A stretch of DNA of 56,716 nt from Pseudooctadecabacter sp. (GTDB taxonomy: Bacteria > Pseudomonadota > Alphaproteobacteria > Rhodobacterales > Rhodobacteraceae), in the NCBI RefSeq assembly GCF_020627745.1, contig NZ_JAHDGE010000017.1, positions 1-56,716 on the forward strand. The letters are read 5' to 3'. Below, piece by piece: positions 44,299 through 52,414 of the stretch. The position numbers and the translations under genes were made by a program. The notes under the pieces were generated by a model that was not told the origin of the DNA, ran no database searches, and saw only the letters and a program-made list of their open reading frames with translations. Within the stretch, counting starts at the first letter, position 1; each line of letters opens with the position of its first letter.

Positions 44299-45417
44299 AT
44301 GAAGATTGAACCGTTCGGGGTTGAGCAATGGATGAACGCTTGGGAAACCAAGTGTGAGTTGAATTTGGCGGAAACCTGTGTGGCGTCGTTGACCTTGGCC
44401 GAACTGATGCAAATGGCGGGGACGACGCAACAGATGCCCGCCGATCTGGCGCAGATGAAAATGACCTATGGAGAGATCAGGGGGTCGACACGTTTGCGCG
44501 GGTTGGTCGCCGGATTGTTCCACGGGCAGCGGCCCGAAAACGTGTTGATCACCCATGGCACCATCGGGGCCAACCATATGGTCTATCAGACGCTTGTGGG
44601 GGTGGGGGACCATGTGGTTGCGATCACCCCGACCTATCAGCAGCATACGGCGATCCCCCGATCGCTGGGTGCCGAGGTGACGGAGGTGGCCTTGCAGGAG
44701 GCCGACGGCTGGCTGCCCGATTGGGACGCCGTGGCTGCAGCGGTCACGCCTGCGACCACGGTGATTGCCTTGACCAACCCCAACAACCCGACCGGTGCAT
44801 TGATCGACCGCGCCGGATTGGAACGTGTGGCGCAGATTGCGCGCTCTGTGGGCGCGTGGGTGCTGTGTGATGAAGTCTATCGCGGCACCGAACAGGGCGA
44901 TCCGGTCCCGTCGATTGTCGAGGTTTACGACAAGGGGATTTCCACCGGATCAACGTCCAAGGCCTATTCGCTTGCGGGCCTGCGGTTGGGCTGGATCGTG
45001 GGGCCGGAGGCGCTGTTGGATGACTGCGAGGTCCACCGCGATTACACCACCATCAGTGTCGGCATGGTGGATGATTATTTTGCGGCCATGGCGTTGGGCG
45101 CGAAGGACGCTGTGTTGGAAAGATCACGTGAGATCACACGGGGCAATTTGAGCGTGTTGCGCGATTGGGTGGCGGCTCAGCCCAAGGCGTCATTCGTGGA
45201 ACCGAAGGCTGGCACGACGGCCTTCGTGAAGCTGGATGTGCCAATGGTGTCCTATGATCTGTGCGTTGCGCTGTTGCGGGACACCGGTGTCATGTTCACG
45301 CCCGGATCGGCGCTGGGCCGCGAAGGCTACGTCAGAATCGGGTTTGCATGTCAGCGCGATGTACTGAAAGAAGGGCTGGCACGTGTCGGCCGGTGGTTGG
45401 ACGCAGCACCCACCTAA
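44299..45417 (+). CDS. Class I/II PLP aminotransferase
   Basis: 372 residues from the ATG at 44299, preceded by AAGGGGAG. Fold type I features: LTNPNNPTGA, CDEVYRG, and the PLP lysine Lys221 in TSKAYSLAGLRLGW. Substrate unknown. The frame is open upstream across the palindromic element, but the sequence there has no protein character, so 44299 is preferred. An unattached gene between cenR and xth. Confidence 0.87.
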   Translation: MKIEPFGVEQWMNAWETKCELNLAETCVASLTLAELMQMAGTTQQMPADLAQMKMTYGEIRGSTRLRGLVAGLFHGQRPENVLITHGTIGANHMVYQTLVGVGDHVVAITPTYQQHTAIPRSLGAEVTEVALQEADGWLPDWDAVAAAVTPATTVIALTNPNNPTGALIDRAGLERVAQIARSVGAWVLCDEVYRGTEQGDPVPSIVEVYDKGISTGSTSKAYSLAGLRLGWIVGPEALLDDCEVHRDYTTISVGMVDDYFAAMALGAKDAVLERSREITRGNLSVLRDWVAAQPKASFVEPKAGTTAFVKLDVPMVSYDLCVALLRDTGVMFTPGSALGREGYVRIGFACQRDVLKEGLARVGRWLDAAPT

Positions 45418-45436
45418 CACGCAGGAGCCTTCCCTC

Positions 45437-46225
45437 ATGTCCTTTACCCTTGCCACCTGGAACATCAATTCGGTCCGTCTGCGCGAAGGCCTTGTGGCGC
45501 GGTTGATGTCGGACGAGGCGCCCGATGTCTTGTGCCTGCAAGAGTGCAAAAGCCCGGTCGACAAAATCCCGTTGGAGCAGTTTCAGGCGCTGGGCTATGC
45601 CCACATGGTGGCGCGGGGCCAAAAGGGTTACAACGGGGTCGCGATCCTGTCGAAGATCCCGATGGAGGAAGCAGGGGCGGAGGATTTCGCCGCGCTTGGT
45701 CATGCGCGCCACATTGCGGGGCGGCTTGAGAACGGCGTGACCGTGCATAATTTCTACGTGCCTGCGGGGGGCGACAAGCCGGATCGCGCCGTGAATGACA
45801 AGTTTGGCCAGAAGCTCGACTACCTCACCGAGATGCGGGATTATTTCCGCACCAACGCGCCTCAAAAGGCGATCCTTGTGGGCGATCTGAACATTGCCCC
45901 GCGCGAAGATGACGTCTGGGATCACAAAAAACTGCTCAAGGTCGTCAGCCACACCCCGATTGAGGTGGCGCACCTGGCGGACACTCAGGACGCAGGCAAA
46001 TGGGTGGATGTGACGCGGCAGGACATCCCGCAGGGGCGGCTTTACAGTTGGTGGTCCTATCGCAGCCCCGATTGGGACGCCGCTGACAAAGGCCGCCGGT
46101 TGGATCATGTCTGGGCCACGCCCGATATCTCGAACGCGGCCCATTCCAGCCGCGTGCTGCGGGATGTGCGCGGATGGGAGCAGCCCAGCGACCACGCGCC
46201 GGTTTTCGCGACCTTTGATCTGTAG
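45437..46225 (+). CDS. xth: Exodeoxyribonuclease III
   Basis: AP endonuclease and 3'-5' exonuclease of base-excision repair. 262 residues. Motifs are LATWNINSVRLR, LCLQECKSP (metal Glu), VGDLNIAP with the active-site Asp and Asn, and SDHAPVFATF at the end. GCAGGAG stands before the ATG at 45437; a further in-frame start upstream would extend into the end of the preceding gene. Confidence 0.93.
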   Translation: MSFTLATWNINSVRLREGLVARLMSDEAPDVLCLQECKSPVDKIPLEQFQALGYAHMVARGQKGYNGVAILSKIPMEEAGAEDFAALGHARHIAGRLENGVTVHNFYVPAGGDKPDRAVNDKFGQKLDYLTEMRDYFRTNAPQKAILVGDLNIAPREDDVWDHKKLLKVVSHTPIEVAHLADTQDAGKWVDVTRQDIPQGRLYSWWSYRSPDWDAADKGRRLDHVWATPDISNAAHSSRVLRDVRGWEQPSDHAPVFATFDL

Positions 46226-46230
46226 GGACT

Positions 46231-46245
46231 TTAATCCGGCTTTAG
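46231..46245 (+). promoter_or_regulatory. CtrA-box-like sequence
   Basis: TTAA-N7-TTAG in the 118-nt gap between xth and the thioredoxin-like gene; CtrA boxes in alphaproteobacteria are TTAA-N7-TTAA. One mismatch and no known link, so weak. Confidence 0.25.
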
Positions 46246-46343
46246 GACCTTTGCCTTAAGGCGCGGGTGTCAGGGGCCTTGGCCTTTGGCGTTGCGGGGG
46301 CCATATAGTGCGCAAACACAGATACCCCAGACGGAGTTGAGCG

Positions 46344-47252
46344 ATGATTGAGCTTGGTGGAACTGATGCACCTGCGACCGACCTGATCAAGGACGGTGGT
46401 GACGCGACCTTTATGGAAGATGTTGTTGAAGCATCCAAAGAGGTGCCGGTGATCGTCGATTTCTGGGCGCCGTGGTGTGGCCCGTGCAAAACGCTGGGCC
46501 CCGCGTTGGAAGAGGCGGTCAGGAAATTGGGCGGACGCGTCAGAATGGTGAAGGTCGACGTGGACCAGAACCAAGCGGTGGCAGGCCAGCTGCGGGTGCA
46601 GTCGATCCCGACGGTTTATGCGTTCTTCAACGGCCAGCCAGTGGACGGGTTTCAAGGCGCGTTGCCCCCCAGTGAGGTTGAGGCGTTTGTGACCAAGATC
46701 GCCGATCTGGCCGGTGAGCCGGACAATGGTCTGGCAGATGCGATGGACGCCGCCGAGGCGATGTTGGCTGAAGGCGAAGCTGCGGATGCGGCGGAAACCT
46801 TTGCCGCCATTCTGGAAGAAGACGGTCATCATGCAGGCGCCGCCGGTGGTTTGATCCGGTCCCATCTTGCGCTGGATGATCTTGAGCAGGCGGAGGCTGT
46901 CTTGAACGGCGTGCCCGCTGAAATTCACGACGCGGCCGAGGTTGAGGCCGCGCGCGCCGCCCTTGATCTGGCCAAACAGGCGCAAGATGCAGGTCCTGTG
47001 GCCGAACTGCGTGCGGCCGTGGATGCGGACGAAGGCAATCATCAGGCGCGGTTCGACTATGCCGTGGCGCTGCAGGGTGCGGGGGAAACCGAGGCTGCAG
47101 TTGACCAGTTGCTTGATCTATTCCGCCGCGACCGTGAGTGGAATGACGGGGCCGCAAAAACACAGCTGTTCATGATTTTCGACGCGCTGAAGCCGACTGA
47201 TCCTGTCGTTTTGAACGGACGGCGCAAACTGTCGTCAATGATATTTGCCTGA
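46344..47252 (+). CDS. CnoX/YbbN-like thioredoxin-domain protein
   Basis: 302 residues: an N-terminal thioredoxin domain with WCGPC (FWAPWCGPCKTLGPALEEA) and a C-terminal helical TPR-like region (FAAILEEDGHHAGAAGG onward). This architecture belongs to CnoX (YbbN), a holdase that works with GroEL under oxidative stress. Start ATG at 46344. It is followed 28 nt later by the Lon-substrate-binding protein gene; the pair is a common alphaproteobacterial string. Confidence 0.9.
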   Translation: MIELGGTDAPATDLIKDGGDATFMEDVVEASKEVPVIVDFWAPWCGPCKTLGPALEEAVRKLGGRVRMVKVDVDQNQAVAGQLRVQSIPTVYAFFNGQPVDGFQGALPPSEVEAFVTKIADLAGEPDNGLADAMDAAEAMLAEGEAADAAETFAAILEEDGHHAGAAGGLIRSHLALDDLEQAEAVLNGVPAEIHDAAEVEAARAALDLAKQAQDAGPVAELRAAVDADEGNHQARFDYAVALQGAGETEAAVDQLLDLFRRDREWNDGAAKTQLFMIFDALKPTDPVVLNGRRKLSSMIFA

Positions 47253-47279
47253 TGCCCTGCGCGGCCTAGTTCCCTTTAT

Positions 47280-47912
47280 ATGGTAAAGCCAACCAACCTA
47301 CCCGACGTGATCCCGATATTTCCGCTGCCAGGTGCCCTCCTGCTGCCGCGGGCGCGGTTGCCGTTGCATCTGTTCGAACCGCGTTATCTTGCGATGCTGG
47401 ATGACGTGATGAAAACCGAACACCGTGCCATCGGAATGATCCAGCCCAACGGGGAGGATCGCCTGCATTCCATCGGGTGCGCAGGGCGGGTGACGGCCAT
47501 GTCCGAAACCGAGGACGGGCGTTACATGATTACGCTTTCGGGTATGTCGCGATTCCGTTTGCGCGAGGAGGTGGAGGGGTTTAGCCCCTATCGCCGCGCA
47601 AAGGTGGATTGGACAGGATTTGAAGCCGATTTCGGTGAAGAGGAAACCGATCCAGGGTTGGACCGTGACGGGTTGATGGACCTTCTGGAACGGTTTTTCG
47701 AAGACAGGGGCCTGAGCACCGATTGGGACGGCATCAAAGAGGCTGAGCCTGAATTGCTGATCAATTCGCTGTCGATGCTCTGCCCCTTCGAACCTGAGGA
47801 ACGGCAGGCCCTTCTTGAGGCGCCGTCATTGTCGACCCGGCGCGAGACTTTGGTGACCTTGATCGAATATGCCCTGCACGGGGGCGATGACGAACGGCGG
47901 ATCATGCAATGA
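47280..47912 (+). CDS. LON peptidase substrate-binding domain protein
   Basis: A 210-residue protein that consists of the Lon N-terminal (PUA-like) domain without ATPase or protease: [30 protein letters not shown] and the helical C terminus. Function unclear, perhaps protein quality control. No good ribosome site is seen before the ATG at 47280. Its stop overlaps the Trm112 start (ATGA). Confidence 0.88.
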   Translation: MVKPTNLPDVIPIFPLPGALLLPRARLPLHLFEPRYLAMLDDVMKTEHRAIGMIQPNGEDRLHSIGCAGRVTAMSETEDGRYMITLSGMSRFRLREEVEGFSPYRRAKVDWTGFEADFGEEETDPGLDRDGLMDLLERFFEDRGLSTDWDGIKEAEPELLINSLSMLCPFEPEERQALLEAPSLSTRRETLVTLIEYALHGGDDERRIMQ

Positions 47913-48100
47913 CGGATGCTGAAAAGGCGTTTGACCCAAAGATGCTTGAGGCGCTGGTTTGTCCGCAGTGTCACGGCGTTCTCAGCTACAACGCCGAACG
48001 CAATGAGCTGATCAGCAAAGCCGCCCATCTGGCCTACCCGATCCGTGGTGGTATCCCCGTGCTGTTGATTGATGAGGCGCGGTCCACCGACAAGGATTGA
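47909..48100 (+). CDS. Trm112-family protein
   Basis: A 63-residue zinc-binding-like protein of the Trm112/UPF0434 family: [17 protein letters not shown] carries a CxxC, and [16 protein letters not shown] closes the fold. In eukaryotes and archaea such proteins activate methyltransferases; the bacterial role is unsettled. ATG overlaps the preceding stop by 4 nt. Confidence 0.9.
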   Translation: MTDAEKAFDPKMLEALVCPQCHGVLSYNAERNELISKAAHLAYPIRGGIPVLLIDEARSTDKD

Positions 48101-48155
48101 CCGGTTAACCTGTTGGAAACCTCGATGCTGCAAAACGCAGTCAGGAGGACCGACG

Positions 48156-48488
48156 ATGTTGCCCAACCTGTATCCTGCCGATGAACTCGCCATGATCCGT
48201 GCCCACAAACGCAGACTGGAAGATCGGGAACGCCAACTGCGCGAGGGTTATTTGAGCGGACGGCTCAACCCCGTTGGATATGAGGCCACGGTCGAACTGA
48301 AGACGACCCGCCAACGGGTTTTGCGCAAAGACAGGCTGCCTGATGTGATCAAGAATGACCCGTCCTATTGGGACGACCGCGTCGTCACGTCGGTGGTGTT
48401 GCGCAAAATCGGAACGCGCGGGCCGATCCCGCAGGGGGCTGCGGACCCGGACCGCTCAGCTTGGGGTCGCGGGGACCGCGGGTCCTAG
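48156..48488 (+). CDS. Hypothetical protein with coiled-coil-like N terminus
   Basis: 110 residues from the ATG at 48156, preceded by AGGAGG. The N-terminal half (IRAHKRRLEDRERQLREGYL) is charged and helical, the rest is basic and ends in a short Asp/Arg tail. No family recognised. Sits 55 nt after the Trm112 gene and overlaps the convergent ubiH stop. Confidence 0.65.
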   Translation: MLPNLYPADELAMIRAHKRRLEDRERQLREGYLSGRLNPVGYEATVELKTTRQRVLRKDRLPDVIKNDPSYWDDRVVTSVVLRKIGTRGPIPQGAADPDRSAWGRGDRGS

Positions 48489-49690
48489 CTGCGCATCAGG
48501 CGCGGCAGATCACCGGTCAGGCCGGCGGCCTCGCGGATGAAACTGCGGCGCAGTTTTGGGGCGGCGTTCACGAGCCCCATACCCATATCCCGCACCGCGC
48601 GCAGAAGCGGATTATCATTTGAAAACAGTCTATTAAACGTGTCGGTCGCGACGGCGAGCGTGGCGGTGTCGAACCGTCGCCATTGTTCATAGCGCGCCAG
48701 TACAGCGGCGCTGCCGATATCCTCACCGCGCGCTTTGGCATCTTGTAATACGTCGATCAGGGCCGCGATATCGCGCAGCCCTGCGTTCAGGCCTTGCCCC
48801 GCGATCGGATGCACACCGTGGGCGGCATCCCCCACCAGTGCCAGCCGGTCCGCGATAAACCGATGCGCCAATGTCAGACCCAGTGGATAGCTGAACCGCT
48901 TACCGGCCAGCGAAAGATCCCCCAGAAAATCACCGAAGGCGGGGCGCAACGCGTCCAGAAAGGCGTCATCCTCCATCGCCATCACCTCAGCCGCACGCGT
49001 TGCATCCTCGGACCAGACGATGGAACAACGGTTGTCTGTCAGCGGCAGGATCGCCAACGGGCCACCGGGCATAAAGAACTGATGCGCGATGCCGCCATGG
49101 GGTTTTTCATGCCCGACAGCGCAGACTATCGCCGTCTGGCCATAGCCCCAACCGGTCCGTTTGATGCCCGCGCGCGTCGCGGTGCCGGATGCGCGCCCGT
49201 CGGCCCCGATGATCAGATCGGCCGTTATGGTCGCACCGGAGGCCAGCACCAAGCTGCCGATTGATTGTTCGACCACACGGTCCGCATTGATCTGTGTGAT
49301 CCTGTCCGACGCATCCATTGCGTCCAGCAGGGTCCGGCGCAGATGCCGGTCCTCGACCATATAGCCCATGGGGCCTTCCTCGATCTCCGCGTGATCAAAA
49401 TGCAGCATCCATGGCGAGGGTCCTTCGCCTGCACGTCCGTCAGTGACCTTGATTTCAAGCATCGGCTGCGCGGTGTCTTTTACAGCATCCCACAGCCCCA
49501 ATCCCCGCAGCAACCGCATGGAGGCCAGCGCCAGCGCATAGGACCGCCCGTCAAAATCGCCCAGCTTGCGGGTGGGGGCAGGCAAGGCGTCGATAATCGT
49601 GACCGACAGCCCGATGTGCGCCAACCCGAGGGCCAGGGCCGATCCGTTCAGCCCGCCGCCGACGATGGCGATATTTGTGTGCGTGGTCAT
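48485..49690 (-). CDS. UbiH/UbiF/COQ6-family FAD-dependent hydroxylase (ubiquinone synthesis)
   Basis: 401 residues from the ATG at 49690 (MTTHTNIAIVGGGLNGSALA). The FAD motif GGGLNGS, GADGRASGTA, and GDAAHGVHPIAGQGLNAG are the standard UbiH-family signatures. It adds a hydroxyl to the ubiquinone ring; which position is not clear from sequence. An upstream in-frame ATG at 49726 is possible. Confidence 0.88.
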   Translation of the reverse strand: MTTHTNIAIVGGGLNGSALALGLAHIGLSVTIIDALPAPTRKLGDFDGRSYALALASMRLLRGLGLWDAVKDTAQPMLEIKVTDGRAGEGPSPWMLHFDHAEIEEGPMGYMVEDRHLRRTLLDAMDASDRITQINADRVVEQSIGSLVLASGATITADLIIGADGRASGTATRAGIKRTGWGYGQTAIVCAVGHEKPHGGIAHQFFMPGGPLAILPLTDNRCSIVWSEDATRAAEVMAMEDDAFLDALRPAFGDFLGDLSLAGKRFSYPLGLTLAHRFIADRLALVGDAAHGVHPIAGQGLNAGLRDIAALIDVLQDAKARGEDIGSAAVLARYEQWRRFDTATLAVATDTFNRLFSNDNPLLRAVRDMGMGLVNAAPKLRRSFIREAAGLTGDLPRLMRS

Positions 49691-49786
49691 GGGTCGCAAT
49701 ATGCGCCCCCGCGTTTGAATGTCCATGGTCGGGATTGTCCCTGTGCGGCTTGGTCGCTACCGTTTGCGCAATCACGGGAGAATGCG

Positions 49787-51115
49787 ATGCAGGACTGGCT
49801 ATGGGCGACGGCGGCGGATTTGGGGCGCGGAATTGCGGCGGGCAATATTGATCCCGTAGACCTGTGTGAGGTCTATCTGGCTGCCATCGACGCCCACCCC
49901 CACCGTGACCGCATCTATGCCCGCGTCACCGCCGACCGCGCGCGGGATGAGGCGCGCGCCGCCAGCCTGCGCGCCAAAGCCGGTCAGCGTTTGTCACCGC
50001 TCGACGGGGTGCCTGTGTCCTGGAAGGACCTGTTCGACACCGCTGGCATCGGCACGGAGGCCGGGACGGCCCTCATGGCAGGCCGCGTACCCGAGGCGGA
50101 TGCGGAGGTTTTGCGCGTGGCCACCGGTATGGGCCTCGTGTGTCTTGGCAAAACCCATATGTCCGAAATTGCATTCAGCGGTCTGGGCTTGAACCCGATC
50201 ACCGCCACCCCGCCTTGTGTGAACGACGAAAACGCGGTGCCGGGGGGGTCTTCGTCCGGGGCTGCAGCGTCGGTCGCGTTCGGGCTGGCGGCGGCGGCTG
50301 TGGGGTCTGACACCGGCGGCTCGGTGCGGATTCCGTCTGTGTGGAATGATCTGGTGGGGCTTAAGACGACCCACGGGCGGCTGTCCCTTGATGGCGTTGT
50401 GCCGCTATGTTCGGCATTTGATACGGTGGGCCCCCTGTGTCGCAGCGTCGAAGATGCGGCGCTTATGTTAGCGGCGTTGGAAGGCAATCCGCCAATGGAT
50501 CTGGCCGGGGGAACCCTGAAGGGCATGCGATTTGCCGCGCTTCAAACGGTCGTGCTGGACGATGTGGCTGAGGCGTCGATGACGGGCTATGCGGCGGCGC
50601 TGGAAAAACTCAGCGCAGCGGGGGCCGTGATCGAAGAGGTCCACGCCCCTATGCTCCCCCGCGCGTTTGAAATGTCTTTGCCGCTCTATACCGCCGACGC
50701 CTATGCCAACTGGGCGGAGTATGTCGAGGACGCGCCAGACAAGATGTTTCCGCAAATCCTTGAACGGGTGCGCGGCGGGCGCGATGTTCTGGCCCACGAA
50801 TACCTGACCGCTTGGGATGAGTTGCGCGACATCCGCGAGGCTTATGACGACTGGATGGCAGGCTACGATGCCGTGCTCTGCCCCGGCGCGGCAAATATGC
50901 CGCCCGACGCGGACCGTCTGATGACCGATGATGTCTATTACAAAGACCAGAACTTGCTGACACTGCGCAACACGCGCGTGGCCAACCTGATGGGCGGCGC
51001 GTCGATTGCCCTGCCGACCGGACTGCCATCCGTTGGGCTGTTGATCAACGGGCCGCCGGGGTCGGACGAAAGGCTGCTGCGGATCGCAGCGTCGGTTGAG
51101 GCCGCTTTGGCCTAA
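49787..51115 (+). CDS. Amidase-signature-family amidase
   Basis: 442 residues. The Ser-cisSer-Lys triad is visible: Lys80 (VPVSWKDLFD), the cis-Ser in PGGSSSGAAA (residues 153-160) and the nucleophile Ser179 in GSDTGGSVRIPS. It hydrolyses an amide, substrate unknown; a glutamyl-tRNA amidotransferase GatA role is unlikely because gatB and gatC are absent. GGGAG precedes the ATG at 49787. Confidence 0.88.
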   Translation: MQDWLWATAADLGRGIAAGNIDPVDLCEVYLAAIDAHPHRDRIYARVTADRARDEARAASLRAKAGQRLSPLDGVPVSWKDLFDTAGIGTEAGTALMAGRVPEADAEVLRVATGMGLVCLGKTHMSEIAFSGLGLNPITATPPCVNDENAVPGGSSSGAAASVAFGLAAAAVGSDTGGSVRIPSVWNDLVGLKTTHGRLSLDGVVPLCSAFDTVGPLCRSVEDAALMLAALEGNPPMDLAGGTLKGMRFAALQTVVLDDVAEASMTGYAAALEKLSAAGAVIEEVHAPMLPRAFEMSLPLYTADAYANWAEYVEDAPDKMFPQILERVRGGRDVLAHEYLTAWDELRDIREAYDDWMAGYDAVLCPGAANMPPDADRLMTDDVYYKDQNLLTLRNTRVANLMGGASIALPTGLPSVGLLINGPPGSDERLLRIAASVEAALA

Positions 51116-51223
51116 AAGTCACACAAGCCCCCGTCATCGTGTCCTTTTTGTGGACAGTGCCACGACCCTCAGGCTACTTTGGTGCAAAGCGACCCGCCAA
51201 TGAGGTCGCGATTTGAGGCAGTG

Positions 51224-52402
51224 ATGATGTACCCCGAGCGGTTTTCGAACCTACCGGCCTATGCGTGGCCGCGCTTGCGCGCCTTGCTTGACGTCCATGA
51301 ACCGGGCGGCGATCCGATCAACATGACCATCGGGGAACCTCAACACGCGTTCCCCGACTTTGTGGCCGATGTGCTGGCGAAATCCGTGGGTGAGTTCAAC
51401 AAATACCCCGTCAACGAAGGTGCGCCCGAATTGCTGGCCGCAATTTGTGGCTGGATCACGCGGCGCTATTCCATTGATGTGACGCCCGATCGCGTGATGG
51501 CGCTGAATGGCACCCGTGAAGGGTTGTACAATGCTGCGATGGCCCTCGCGCCCGAGACCAAGAAGGGCCAGAAGCCGGTCGTCCTGCTGCCTAATCCGTT
51601 CTATCAGGTCTATGCGATTGCGGCCCTGTCGGTGAACGCCGATCCGGTTCTGGTGCCTGCCACCGCCGAAACGGGGCATCTGCCCGACTATGCGTCCCTG
51701 CCGGACGATGTGCTGGACCGGACCACGATCTGCTACATCTGTTCGCCCGCCAACCCGCAAGGGGCTGTCGCGGACAAAGCTTATTGGGCGGACCTGATCC
51801 GTCTGGCCGAAAAGCACGACTTCAAGATTTTTGCAGACGAATGTTACTCCGAAATCTACCGCGACACGCCGCCCACCGGCGCGCTTGAGGCTGTGGTCGA
51901 TACCGGTTGTGACCCCGAACGCGTGGTCGTGTTCCATTCGTTGTCCAAACGGTCGAACCTGGCCGGTCTGCGGTCGGGGTTCGTGGCGTCCGGCCCGAAG
52001 AACATCAAGGAAATGCGCCAGCTGCGGTCCTATGCCGGTGCACCTTTGCCGATGCCGTTGCAGCGCGTCGCGGCTGCCGTGTGGAACGACGAAGATCACG
52101 TGGTCGAAAACCGCCGTCTGTATGCCGAAAAGTTTGATGATGCGGACCGGATTTTTGAGGGCGTCAATTCCTACAGCTCCCCCGAGGCGGGGTTCTTCCT
52201 TTGGCTGCCCGTCGAGGATGGGGAGGCCGCATCCCTCAAGCTGTGGCGCGAGGACGGCGTGCGGGTCTTGCCCGGCGCGTACCTTAGTCGTCCCATCGAC
52301 GGCGTGGATCCGGGGCAGGGATATATTCGGGTGGCTTTGGTCGCCCCAAAAGAACAAACACGGCGCGGTCTGACGATCATCCGCGACCGGTTGTATACGT
52401 AA
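51224..52402 (+). CDS. dapC: DapC-like N-succinyldiaminopimelate aminotransferase
   Basis: A class I/II PLP aminotransferase of 392 residues, starting MMYPERFSNLPAYAWPRLR, the usual N terminus of DapC. PLP lysine Lys242 in HSLSKRSNLAGLRSGF; other motifs are NPFYQVYAIAAL, SPANPQGAV and ADECYSEIYRD. Likely works in the lysine/diaminopimelate pathway. ATG at 51224 with GAGGCA before it; ATG at 51227 is an alternative. Confidence 0.85.
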   Translation: MMYPERFSNLPAYAWPRLRALLDVHEPGGDPINMTIGEPQHAFPDFVADVLAKSVGEFNKYPVNEGAPELLAAICGWITRRYSIDVTPDRVMALNGTREGLYNAAMALAPETKKGQKPVVLLPNPFYQVYAIAALSVNADPVLVPATAETGHLPDYASLPDDVLDRTTICYICSPANPQGAVADKAYWADLIRLAEKHDFKIFADECYSEIYRDTPPTGALEAVVDTGCDPERVVVFHSLSKRSNLAGLRSGFVASGPKNIKEMRQLRSYAGAPLPMPLQRVAAAVWNDEDHVVENRRLYAEKFDDADRIFEGVNSYSSPEAGFFLWLPVEDGEAASLKLWREDGVRVLPGAYLSRPIDGVDPGQGYIRVALVAPKEQTRRGLTIIRDRLYT

Positions 52403-52414
52403 GGGAACAGGCAC

